Positions 7,646-15,208 of a stretch of 29,923 bases of DNA are shown here, piece by piece. The notes below the pieces were generated by a model. That model was not told where the DNA came from, did not search any database, and was given only the letters and a program-made list of their open reading frames with translations. The DNA is taken from the NCBI GenBank assembly GCA_965371445.1, contig CBDUYN010000131.1:1-29923 (forward strand), read 5' to 3'. This stretch comes from DASWIG01 sp965371445. GTDB taxonomy: Bacteria > Acidobacteriota > Thermoanaerobaculia > Multivoradales > J023. Each line of letters opens with the position of its first letter. The stretch's first letter is position 1. The position numbers were made by a program, and so were the translations under genes.

Positions 7646-9232
7646 TCAACCGAAAGGTCGTTTCGGGAATCGCATCACAAGACGATGTCCCAGCTCACCC
7701 TCCAGATCGGCGGAACGATCCTCGATGGTGCCGCTAAGAACGTTTTCGATCAGTACCTTCACCAGGTAGAGGCCGAGAAGCCAGCTCTCGATCCCGTTCG
7801 AGAAGGGCTCGAAGAGCTTTTCGCGGAGCCTGTCGGAAAGCCGATAGCTGGAATCCTCAAAAACGATTTCGGAAGCGGCCTCCGTCTCTCGCAGCACTAC
7901 TCGCAATCTGGGTTTCGACCCCTTCGGCACCTCGGTCATGAGCCGTCCGCCAAACCATCGCAAAGTGCGGTCCATGACGATGCGCATGTGCTCGGCGCTG
8001 CCTTCGACCCGGCAGTCCCCTTCAATTCCAACCAGGGTATCCGCTCCGAGGGCGGCGGTCGCCTCCAGCCCTTCGCGGGCCTTCTCGGCGATCTCGGCGA
8101 CTTCGACGAGCTCCTTGGATCTCTTTGTCGACTCCTTGACACTGGTTAGGATCTCGCCCGTGTTTCGCAGACCCTCGCCGAGCCTGCGTAGCCGGCGAAC
8201 GTATTCGCCATCAGGGTTGATTTCTTCACAGTCTTCCGCTTGGCCGAAGAGCCGCACCTGTTCCTGCCCCGCGTACAAGCAGAAGCTGGATGTAGCCTCG
8301 AGGTACCCACGTTGCCTGGCTTCCGACTCCGTCCACCTGTGGACCAGGTTCAAGACATCGACCAGCAAAGCTCTGGAGAAGTACTTGGCCACTATGCCGG
8401 CAAGCTCCTCGCTTTGCTCCCCTCCGACTCCCAGAGAGAGATACATGGACCCGCTCTTGGCCAGGGGCACGAATACCATCCCTTTCAGGACGTACGCGGC
8501 CTCTGCCGACGTCTTGATTCTAGCCTCCTCCAGAGCTGCTTCACCGAGAAGTGTATACTCCTGGTTCTGCAGGAAGACGAATTTTTGCAAAGAGCAGAGG
8601 TCCGTGGCGGTCTCCACCACGTCAGGTACGTCGATCCGCTCGACATAGGGCTTCGCGGCAGCACTCTCGTCGGTCAGCAAGAGTATGCAGGAGATGTTCG
8701 CAAGATGATCCCGAAGTATCGGGGCAAAGACGTCCCGGCAGAAACCCATCACTGCTTCGAATCCGCTCACTGAACCCTTCACGATCCTCTGGATGCGGTT
8801 CATCACCTCGGGATTGTCAACACTCAAGGCGCGGCGCAGAGCCAAGATCCGCGTGTGAAGGACAACATCGCTGACCTTTGCATCCTCCTTGTCGAGAAAC
8901 ATCTCGACTCCCAGATCGAAGGCTTGCTTGAAGTACATCGATGTCGGATATCTGGAATAGATCAAGAATTCTGGCGGGTGGCGCCGCTGTCTTGCCTGGA
9001 GCTTTCGACCTACGACGGCCCCGGTGATTTCCTCGTCGTTTTCACCGTACTTTCCAAGGTGCATGTCTAGGATCGCGATGTCGAATTCGCGGTCTTGATC
9101 TTCCTCGAATATCCGGTCGGCCTCTTCGGCCGAACCCACCGCGACGACGTCGAAGCCGACGTCCTCGAGTCTCGCCTTGAGGGGTAAACGAAGGGCGGCA
9201 ACGTCTTCGATGACGAAAGTCGTCAAACTCAT
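7646..9232 (-). CDS. Response regulator with sensor-like and degenerate histidine-kinase ATPase domains
   Basis: Residues 1-130 form an intact receiver: acidic pair Glu9/Asp10, phospho-acceptor Asp56 in IAILDMHLG, Ser93 in IYSRYP and Lys115 in MFLDKED. Residues about 150-300 look like a GAF-type sensor fold (strand-rich, with YVLKGMVFVPLAKSGSMYLSLGVG). The C-terminal 130 residues resemble a HATPase_c domain, with LREKLFEPFSNG and LGLYLVKVLIENVLSGTI. However, the N-box Asn residues are missing (VMDRTLRWFGGRL) and there is no DxGxG (FEDSSYRL), so ATP binding is unlikely. No DNA-binding domain is present. ATG overlaps the kinase stop (ATGA), making the kinase its natural phosphodonor. It probably signals by binding another protein of the operon. 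Confidence 0.82.
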   Translation of the reverse strand: MSLTTFVIEDVAALRLPLKARLEDVGFDVVAVGSAEEADRIFEEDQDREFDIAILDMHLGKYGENDEEITGAVVGRKLQARQRRHPPEFLIYSRYPTSMYFKQAFDLGVEMFLDKEDAKVSDVVLHTRILALRRALSVDNPEVMNRIQRIVKGSVSGFEAVMGFCRDVFAPILRDHLANISCILLLTDESAAAKPYVERIDVPDVVETATDLCSLQKFVFLQNQEYTLLGEAALEEARIKTSAEAAYVLKGMVFVPLAKSGSMYLSLGVGGEQSEELAGIVAKYFSRALLVDVLNLVHRWTESEARQRGYLEATSSFCLYAGQEQVRLFGQAEDCEEINPDGEYVRRLRRLGEGLRNTGEILTSVKESTKRSKELVEVAEIAEKAREGLEATAALGADTLVGIEGDCRVEGSAEHMRIVMDRTLRWFGGRLMTEVPKGSKPRLRVVLRETEAASEIVFEDSSYRLSDRLREKLFEPFSNGIESWLLGLYLVKVLIENVLSGTIEDRSADLEGELGHRLVMRFPKRPFG

Positions 9233-12180
9233 TGGTCACTCCTGGAAGGCTTCGGAAGTTTCAGGGCGAAGACCGCCCCTCTGGACCCCGAATCTTCGAG
9301 ACTTACATGAGCTCCGTACCTGCTCAAGAGGCGCTCGGTCAAGGGAAGGCCCCAACCTCCGCTTCCTGGCTTGGTCGTCACTCCTGGTTTCAGGATGTCG
9401 TCTTTGATCGACTCTTTCACGCCTGGTCCGTTATCCGAAACATTGCAGACAACTAGATCGCCTTGCGAGCAGAAAGTCACTTCGATTCCGCCGGCGAAGC
9501 GTCTGTTCAGTTTCCTTTTTCGTGCCACGGCGTGAATTGCATTCTCCACAAGGTTGGCAATCACTCGCGCAAGATCTTGAGACTCGACGTCAACTAGGAG
9601 ATCCGCTTTGGGAATACCATCTTCCTGAATCGAAAATGTGATTCCGTACTTCTCTAGCTGTTGCTCGTGAATTTGCTTCACTTTATGTACGACATCCCTG
9701 ATGTCGCAAGGCCTGACTTCCTCAAAAAAGGTGGTGTCCGAAAACGGAGTCACCACTTGCTTAAATTCGGCAGCCGTCTCCTTCACTCCTGCAATGATAC
9801 CAAGATACGAGGAGTCGCCCCTCAGTCTTCCGCTGGCGACCGCATCAGTCAAAGCCTCTGCGCTCTCGACCAGACCGTCGATCATCCCTTTGACCTTGTG
9901 AGCAAGATCGCTTGTGGCCGTGAAGACGGCGGTGACTGCACGCTCGTTGATCCTCTCATGATCGAGACGGTCGATTTCCTGCTTGACAGAAATCCTGAAG
10001 AGCGACGAGCCAGCCGCCTCGGCAAGGTTGTCAAGATAGTTCTTCCACGGCGAAGGATATTCGAGCTCGCCCCCAAAGCCCTGACGCAAAACTCCGAGCC
10101 AGAGGAAGCCGACCTCGGGAAGTGGCACCTCGACGACGTGCTTCGCGCCAAGAGCATCTCGAGAGGACGGAGTGTCGTAGACAATAGTCTTGCGAGCCTT
10201 CCCCTCTCCCTCGCCATTGCTACCTTGGGCGTAGGGACAAAGGACTTCGATTAGCTCAACGGCGGTGCGATCGCCCAGTAAGCCTTCGTTCGGGTGCTTC
10301 ACGACGACCCAGAGAAGATCGACCTTTTTTGTGTGATCTTCTAACTTCTCAAACCAGGCACTCGTAGAGGAAATCTCAGAGTTCAATTCAATCTGGAGGT
10401 CGTTGAGCTGTCCGGCAAGGCGTACGCGAGCGGCGTCGAAAATCGCGTCGGAAACCAAGGATGCAACGGTCCTGCGAAGAAGATAGCTCGAGCCAAGCAT
10501 CGGCCGGTCAGGGTCTACCTCTTCCTCGTTCTTCGAAGGCAGAACGATCACGAGGTCGCCCAATTTGTAATCGTGAACCGCCAGATGAGTCTTTCGGCTG
10601 CGCACCTCTTTCAAGTCCTCTGATTCGAGGACCATGGCGCGCACCCTCTTGGTCAACCGTTTCGAGGGCGAGGTGATGTCGTCGCCCCACTCTTGAGGGA
10701 GGTTACAAATCTCGTCCGTTCGCGCCATCCAAATGGATCGAAATCCAACGTTAATGTCAATGCCGGTAGCCAACGGCGTCAGCACGCCGTGAACAATGTC
10801 AACCAGGTGGCTGAGCATCTCATCGCCACTCCATTCGGCAGCGCGAAGCTCCAGTCGAGGGAGCTTGAAACTGCATTGATCTAGAGCCGAAAGCTGACGA
10901 CGCGCTTCGATAGCCGGGGCAAGGAAGTCTGCCAGGTTTTGGACCTGAAGGCGAATGGTCTTCGTAAATGCCCTCTTGCTCTTCGATTCAATGTTTAGCG
11001 CTCCGATGATCGCGCCGTGATAGCGAATCGGCACAGTAACCACCGACATCATATTCTTCTCGTGCACACAATAACGAGCCCTTATTTCGGGGTCTCTGGT
11101 GATGTCGGATGTATATACAGTCTTTCCGGTGGCGAGCACCATTTCGACGATCGACTTGTCTGCTCCCCTCGTTTTCCTAATGATCTCTTCTGTCCGTTCG
11201 TCGCTAGACCAGCGCCACCACATGATTCGTTGAATCTCCTTCCCGGGAATGCGCATGCAGAGCTCGACCAGATCGGCTCGAAAAGATTTCGCAATCGCTC
11301 TGACTATTCCTTCCACAGAGAGGTACTCCAGCTGACCATTTGTGATCTTGTCCATGGTTTTGCGGAAGTGCGTGGGGTGAAGCATGACGAGGGACTGGAC
11401 CATCGGCACCAGGACGGCCACGAAGAGTAAGAATTTCATCGCCAGAGCAATGGCCAAGACGAACGCATCGTACGACCATTCTTTGTCGAATGCATTTACG
11501 TGAACGTTCGAGACGAACTCCTCGATCTTATTGTCGAGTCGGCCGTTCAGCTTCCAGTCAGCGTTGGCGGAGATTAGCGGTACAGATGCATAAAGTATGT
11601 TGATAGAGCCGTAAAAGAGGCCCACCAGCAACGCAAACCAGGGGCTCCATCGTCCGCCGCGTGCGCGCGTGCTGGCGAACAGAGACCATCCTGCAACGGT
11701 GAGGCACGCGAAGGATAGGATCCCGTCGGGAAACCTCTGGAATACTGTAAGCTTACCGGATAGCCCGAAGATTACCGCGCAGTCGACGGCGATCGCCGCG
11801 ATGGCCCAGACCACGGCAACTCGGACAAGTATGCTTTGCAGCCGGGCCGAGAAGCTCAAAAGTAGTAGACTGGCATAGAAAAAACATAGATTGTTGGCTG
11901 CTGAGCCAAGAACGGGAATGACCTTCGTGAATTCCGAAAGCAGCGTCCAATCCATGCGTCCAGCGAAGTCGAAGAGACTCCTCAGCAGGTAGGTGAGCGT
12001 CATTATGGAAAAAGCTATTCCAAAGAATTTTGCCCAGCTTTGTTCAGGCAGGGCGTACTTTTGAAGCCAGAGAAGCACCAGCGCCATCGCAGCGCTTACA
12101 CCGGCAGTCACCGAGAAGATGGTCTCTCGGGTGGCTCCGCAAAAGGCGATGAATTGAGCTATGTCGTCAAGTGACATCAT
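9229..12180 (-). CDS. 7-TM sensor histidine kinase with GAF domain
   Basis: A membrane sensor kinase of 983 residues. About seven hydrophobic segments fill residues 15-260, the last (FVLAIALAMKFLLFVAVLVP) leading into the cytoplasm. A GAF domain follows (about 285-420, with VVTVPIRYHGAIIGALNIES). A second, less clear sensor region occupies about 440-730. The phospho-acceptor is probably His761 in TSDLAHKVKG. The ATPase has its N-box (NLVENAIHAV, Asn876/Asn880), DNGPG and GSGGWGLPL, so it should be active. The frame is open 10 codons further upstream, but GGAGAAG lies seven bases before the ATG at 12180, and that start avoids overlap with the upstream gene. Base composition is markedly lower in GC than the flanks (29-30 of 60 bases in two sampled lines). 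Confidence 0.9.
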   Translation of the reverse strand: MMSLDDIAQFIAFCGATRETIFSVTAGVSAAMALVLLWLQKYALPEQSWAKFFGIAFSIMTLTYLLRSLFDFAGRMDWTLLSEFTKVIPVLGSAANNLCFFYASLLLLSFSARLQSILVRVAVVWAIAAIAVDCAVIFGLSGKLTVFQRFPDGILSFACLTVAGWSLFASTRARGGRWSPWFALLVGLFYGSINILYASVPLISANADWKLNGRLDNKIEEFVSNVHVNAFDKEWSYDAFVLAIALAMKFLLFVAVLVPMVQSLVMLHPTHFRKTMDKITNGQLEYLSVEGIVRAIAKSFRADLVELCMRIPGKEIQRIMWWRWSSDERTEEIIRKTRGADKSIVEMVLATGKTVYTSDITRDPEIRARYCVHEKNMMSVVTVPIRYHGAIIGALNIESKSKRAFTKTIRLQVQNLADFLAPAIEARRQLSALDQCSFKLPRLELRAAEWSGDEMLSHLVDIVHGVLTPLATGIDINVGFRSIWMARTDEICNLPQEWGDDITSPSKRLTKRVRAMVLESEDLKEVRSRKTHLAVHDYKLGDLVIVLPSKNEEEVDPDRPMLGSSYLLRRTVASLVSDAIFDAARVRLAGQLNDLQIELNSEISSTSAWFEKLEDHTKKVDLLWVVVKHPNEGLLGDRTAVELIEVLCPYAQGSNGEGEGKARKTIVYDTPSSRDALGAKHVVEVPLPEVGFLWLGVLRQGFGGELEYPSPWKNYLDNLAEAAGSSLFRISVKQEIDRLDHERINERAVTAVFTATSDLAHKVKGMIDGLVESAEALTDAVASGRLRGDSSYLGIIAGVKETAAEFKQVVTPFSDTTFFEEVRPCDIRDVVHKVKQIHEQQLEKYGITFSIQEDGIPKADLLVDVESQDLARVIANLVENAIHAVARKRKLNRRFAGGIEVTFCSQGDLVVCNVSDNGPGVKESIKDDILKPGVTTKPGSGGWGLPLTERLLSRYGAHVSLEDSGSRGAVFALKLPKPSRSDQ

Positions 12181-12181
12181 C

Positions 12182-13510
12182 TTACTTCTCCATATTCCAT
12201 TCACGATCAAGATTGTTGAAGCTCCAATGCTTGAGCGCCAGATGGGCGCCCTCGTTCCATTGCATCAGGGCGGCGCGGGAGACTTGGTCCGACTCCCTGG
12301 AGATGCGAATGAACGTTGACCTGGAGAAACCTGAAACGGTGCCGTCTCGCAGCGAGTCCAAAAATTCTCCCCAGGTCTCCAACGTGTCTTCACTTGCTGG
12401 AAGCTTGAGCAGTCGGCCCCAGGTCCCGCTGTTCATGTAGAGCCCGTGGCCCACTCTGTATGCCTTGGCCGAGTGCGTGTGACCGTGGACAATCAGATCC
12501 GTCCCTCTCTTCAGCATGATCCCGACGTCGTTGGCCGTGGCGTCGTAGCTTTCGAAGTCGAAGTAACGATCTTCTGCAGAGACCTCTCGCAGCCGTGAGA
12601 GTAGCTGCTCCTTGTCGCCATTGCGAAGGACGCCACGGCGAAGGTTGTTCTCCTCCTTGGTCATCCAATCTCGTAGAAGGGCTCGTTGTGAGAAACGGTC
12701 TGGAGCGTTGCGAACCAGGCGATGGCCGTTTCCCGGCCGGTGAAGGATCGTGTCGAGAACGTTTCCGGTATAGCCGAGCAACGGTGCAAGGGCGCGGAGG
12801 AACCTCGCCTTCTCCGGCATCGGAAGGATCTCATGGAGGATGGGCATCACCGCCTCCCGCTCCGGTTTCAGCCAGTCCATCCACGGATACTTCTGTCGCA
12901 GCGGCTCGAAGTAGTCGACCACGAGTTGAGACCCCGGTGGCACCTTGAAGCCGTGATCGTCAAGAAACCCTCGAGTGATGCGACTCACGGCCGTCTGCAG
13001 GTGGCCGCGATTCACGCGGTTCCAGTCGTCGAAGAGATCTCCGTGCTCGACGAAGACACGCATATCGCCAACCGTAAACGGCACCGCCTCGCCGTGGACC
13101 ATCCAACGGACACGGGGCGTCCCGGTGCCACTACGCAGGCGACGTTCGATCGTCTCCCGGACGTTCGGTAAGGCCAACTCGGGATCGTGGTTGCCGCCTT
13201 GGACAAAAAACTCGTGGCGCGGCGAGCAGGCCAGGCGGGCGAGGGCGTCGAAGACCTCCGGATGATGCTCGAGGATCGCTGCGGCTCGCTCCGACGCCGT
13301 TGACGGAGAAAACGCCACCACCTTTTCTTCACCCTCCATAGGGACGAGGAAGTCGAAGAGGTCTCCCGCGATGACGAAGTGACACGGGACCTCCGTGAAG
13401 ACCCAGGAGAGGAAGCCCGTCAACTCGTCGTCGGCCTGAAAGAGCCCTTTCCCTTTCTCCGGTGCGAGGTGAAGGTCGCTGATCACGATGATTTCGGCTG
13501 CTTGAAACAT
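12182..13510 (-). CDS. Calcineurin-like metallophosphoesterase
   Basis: First gene of the signalling-protease operon, 442 residues, cytoplasmic. It has the full dinuclear-metal motif set: SDLHL (Asp12, His14), GDLFD (Asp50), GNHD (Asn107, His108), EHGD (His156) and VHGHTH (His342, His344, His346). The core resembles LpxH/YfcE-type phosphoesterases, but an insertion of about 170 residues lies between the EHGD and GHTH motifs. The final ~70 residues continue past the usual end of the fold. The substrate is unknown; a nucleotide, phosphoprotein or nucleic acid are all possible. AGAGG lies eight bases before ATG. A sigma-54 promoter sits about 60 bases upstream. The kinase gene starts one base after its stop. 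Confidence 0.88.
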   Translation of the reverse strand: MFQAAEIIVISDLHLAPEKGKGLFQADDELTGFLSWVFTEVPCHFVIAGDLFDFLVPMEGEEKVVAFSPSTASERAAAILEHHPEVFDALARLACSPRHEFFVQGGNHDPELALPNVRETIERRLRSGTGTPRVRWMVHGEAVPFTVGDMRVFVEHGDLFDDWNRVNRGHLQTAVSRITRGFLDDHGFKVPPGSQLVVDYFEPLRQKYPWMDWLKPEREAVMPILHEILPMPEKARFLRALAPLLGYTGNVLDTILHRPGNGHRLVRNAPDRFSQRALLRDWMTKEENNLRRGVLRNGDKEQLLSRLREVSAEDRYFDFESYDATANDVGIMLKRGTDLIVHGHTHSAKAYRVGHGLYMNSGTWGRLLKLPASEDTLETWGEFLDSLRDGTVSGFSRSTFIRISRESDQVSRAALMQWNEGAHLALKHWSFNNLDREWNMEK

Positions 13511-13572
13511 GGCTATATCCTCTCTGTCCTTCGGGCTCGTGGGCTACGAGTGCCCATTCTCCGGGACATGCT

Positions 13573-13588
13573 TGCAATTCCTGTACCA
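13573..13588 (-). promoter_or_regulatory. Sigma-54 promoter of the phosphoesterase-kinase-CHAT operon
   Basis: The minus strand reads TGGTACAGGAATTGCA. This matches the -24/-12 consensus TGGCAC-N5-TTGC with one change and has the required GG-N10-GC spacing exactly. The predicted start site is about 13562, giving a leader of about 52 bases before the phosphoesterase ATG. The last gene of the operon encodes a sigma-54 activator, which makes the call more likely. Confidence 0.75.
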
Positions 13589-13652
13589 ACAAGAGAACCA
13601 GCTCGACGGCCCTGGCTTTCAAGGCCCTCCTTCCCGTTCGGCGCGAGAAGAA

Positions 13653-13687
13653 GTCCGATCGGCCGGAAAACGGTTCCGCCGAACCGG
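13653..13687 (-). promoter_or_regulatory. Putative activator-binding element 1
   Basis: The element contains CGGTTC-CGCC-GAACCG, a perfect 6 bp inverted repeat. It belongs to a longer sequence repeated at 13944-13984: the first 26 bases (13653-13678) agree at 21 positions. Its centre lies about 108 bases upstream of the predicted operon start site, the usual distance for an enhancer bound by a sigma-54 activator. The neighbouring spacer sequences are not similar between the two copies, so the likeness is local to the element. Confidence 0.6.
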
Positions 13688-13725
13688 AAGGGGCCAGAGC
13701 CGGACGCAGGCCGCTGCCTCGGAGC

Positions 13726-13827
13726 TCACGCTGCCCGATGAGCCATTCCGACCGGGGCTTCGAGAACGATCATCCAGAGAGATCTACCGCCGAGGGTCAC
13801 GATGAAGAGATGCTTGCGGAGCTTCAT
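13726..13827 (-). CDS. Small protein, 33 aa, sigma-54-controlled
   Basis: A 34-codon frame starting MKLRKHLFIVTLGG and ending in GMAHRAA. It has a basic N-terminus followed by two short hydrophobic stretches (LFIVTL and LWMIVL), so it could be membrane-active or a leader/secreted peptide. It is below the size most gene finders report. Evidence that it is real: a perfect AGGAGG seven bases before ATG, and a near-consensus sigma-54 promoter whose predicted start lies 28 bases upstream. Its promoter and enhancer layout is the same as that of the adjacent operon. No homologue is recognised. It may be a signal, inhibitor or substrate for the CHAT protease system; this is inference. A chance frame remains possible. 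Confidence 0.6.
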   Translation of the reverse strand: MKLRKHLFIVTLGGRSLWMIVLEAPVGMAHRAA

Positions 13828-13834
13828 GGCCTTT

Positions 13835-13840
13835 CCTCCT
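13835..13840 (-). promoter_or_regulatory. Strong ribosome binding site of the 33-aa gene
   Basis: The minus strand reads AGGAGG, followed by a seven-base spacer (AAAGGCC) and ATG. It is the best Shine-Dalgarno match among the accessory-locus genes and the main translational evidence for the small gene. Confidence 0.7.
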
Positions 13841-13865
13841 GGAAGTTGGTTCGGCAACTCCTAAG

Positions 13866-13881
13866 TGCAGCATCTGTGCCA
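13866..13881 (-). promoter_or_regulatory. Sigma-54 promoter of the 33-aa gene
   Basis: The minus strand reads TGGCACAGATGCTGCA: perfect TGGCAC at -24, CTGC for TTGC at -12, and GG-N10-GC spacing exact. The predicted start is about 13855, 28 bases before the small gene's ATG. A second copy of the putative enhancer element is centred about 109 bases upstream. Confidence 0.72.
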
Positions 13882-13943
13882 GCTCCGCGGTGGGCTCGTG
13901 CCGGCCTCGATGGGTACGTTTTTCCACAAAGAGGCGGGATTTC

Positions 13944-13984
13944 GTCCGGTCGGATGGAAACTGGTTCCGGGCCACCGGAACCGG
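13944..13984 (-). promoter_or_regulatory. Putative activator-binding element 2
   Basis: The element holds GGTTCCGG-GCCA-CCGGAACC, a perfect 8 bp inverted repeat at 13963-13982. It shares its flank with element 1 and differs mainly by six extra bases between the half-sites. It is centred about 109 bases upstream of the predicted start of the small gene, matching the 108 bases seen for element 1 and the operon promoter. The rest of 13985-14103 holds only the murB upstream region. Confidence 0.6.
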
Positions 13985-14103
13985 CGGCCGGGGCGGTTCG
14001 ATGGGGCGGAATCCAGTCCGAAATCTCGGAAGAGCTCGCGGGTTGCAGGCGGCCCGTTCGGACCCTCTTCCACCTTCGCCGCAAGCCGGGTACTCTCTCG
14101 TCC

Positions 14104-15195
14104 ATGCAGGACCTCGCCGCCCCTCACCTCGCCGCGGACGTCCCCCTAGCCCCCCTGACCACGCTCGGCGTCGGCGGCTCGGCCCGCTACCTCGCCCGCT
14201 GCCGCGACGCCGCCGAGCTCCGCGGCGCCCTCGCCACAGCCCAGGAACGCGGTCTCGCGACGTTCGTCCTCGGCGGCGGCTCGAACCTACTGGTCGCCGA
14301 CCGCGGCTTCGACGGCCTCGTCCTGACGATCGAGGACCGGATCCTCACGTTCGACGACGAGGACGACGACGTCGTCCTCGTCCGCGCCGGAGCCGGCCTC
14401 GTCTGGGACGAGCTGGTCGCGGCAACACTCGAGCGCGGCCTTGGCGGCGTCGAGTGCCTCTCCGGCATCCCCGGACTCCTCGGCGCGGCGCCGATCCAGA
14501 ACGTCGGCGCCTACGGCCAGGAAGTGGCGGAGACGATCGCCGCCGTCTACGCCGTCGACTGCGGGACCGGCGAGGAGCGACGCTTTCCGGCCGCCGAATG
14601 CGGCTTCGGCTACCGTTGGAGCCGCTTCAAGGGCGAGGAGCGCGGCCGATGGGCCGTCGTCCGCGTCGACCTGCGCCTCCGCCGCGGCCGGACGGGGACG
14701 GTCCGCTACCGTGACCTGGAACGTCGGCTCGGCCGGCAGGAGGCTTCGCTCTCCGACGTCCGTCAAACGGTCCTGGAGATCCGGCGCTCGAAGTCGATGG
14801 TGCTCGACGACGGCGACCCCAACCGCCGCAGCGCCGGGTCTTTTTTCCTCAACCCGGTGGTGAGCGAGGCGGAGGCACAGAGCGTCCGGCGTCGGCTCGA
14901 CGCGGGCGAGGAGATGCCCGCCTATCCGGCAGGCGGTGGCCGCAGGAAGCTCTCGGCCGCGTGGCTCATCGAGCGCTCGGGCTTCGAGCGCGGCTTCGCG
15001 CTCGCCGGGAGAAGTGCCGCGATCTCCAGCCGCCACACCCTGGCGCTCGTCACCAGGGAAGGCGCCCGCGCCAGCGACGTGATCGAGCTGGCGGCGGAGG
15101 TTCGCCGGGGCGTCGAGCGCTCCTGCGGTGTTACGCTCACGCCCGAGCCCGTCTTCCTCGGCTTCGAGGAAGACGTCGAGACGCTGCTTGGTTGA
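14104..15195 (+). CDS. murB: UDP-N-acetylenolpyruvoylglucosamine reductase
   Basis: NADPH- and FAD-dependent enzyme that reduces the enolpyruvyl group to give UDP-MurNAc for peptidoglycan. At 363 residues it is of type I. Visible motifs: TTLGVGGSARYL (19-30), VLGGGSNLLVAD (FAD pyrophosphate loop, 55-66), GIPGLLGAAPIQNVGAYGQE (121-140), GYRWSRFK (169-176), catalytic Ser246 in SAGSFFLNP, and a C-terminal Glu-containing segment. The frame extends 122 codons upstream, but that part crosses the sigma-54 elements on the other strand and has no MurB similarity, so ATG 14104 is chosen. No Shine-Dalgarno site is seen. TACTCT at 14091-14096 could be a -10 box for a leaderless transcript. nth follows 13 bases downstream. 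Confidence 0.93.
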   Translation: MQDLAAPHLAADVPLAPLTTLGVGGSARYLARCRDAAELRGALATAQERGLATFVLGGGSNLLVADRGFDGLVLTIEDRILTFDDEDDDVVLVRAGAGLVWDELVAATLERGLGGVECLSGIPGLLGAAPIQNVGAYGQEVAETIAAVYAVDCGTGEERRFPAAECGFGYRWSRFKGEERGRWAVVRVDLRLRRGRTGTVRYRDLERRLGRQEASLSDVRQTVLEIRRSKSMVLDDGDPNRRSAGSFFLNPVVSEAEAQSVRRRLDAGEEMPAYPAGGGRRKLSAAWLIERSGFERGFALAGRSAAISSRHTLALVTREGARASDVIELAAEVRRGVERSCGVTLTPEPVFLGFEEDVETLLG

Positions 15196-15208
15196 CCCCG
15201 GAGGAATC

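Noticed and set aside
4802..13510. Assignment of the locus to a named anti-phage system
   Set aside because: CHAT proteases and histidine kinases occur in some defence systems, but this combination does not match one I can name, and no defence genes flank it. The role is left open.
13738..14103. N-terminal extension of murB
   Set aside because: The 122 extra codons show no MurB similarity and lie over the regulatory elements and small gene of the opposite strand.
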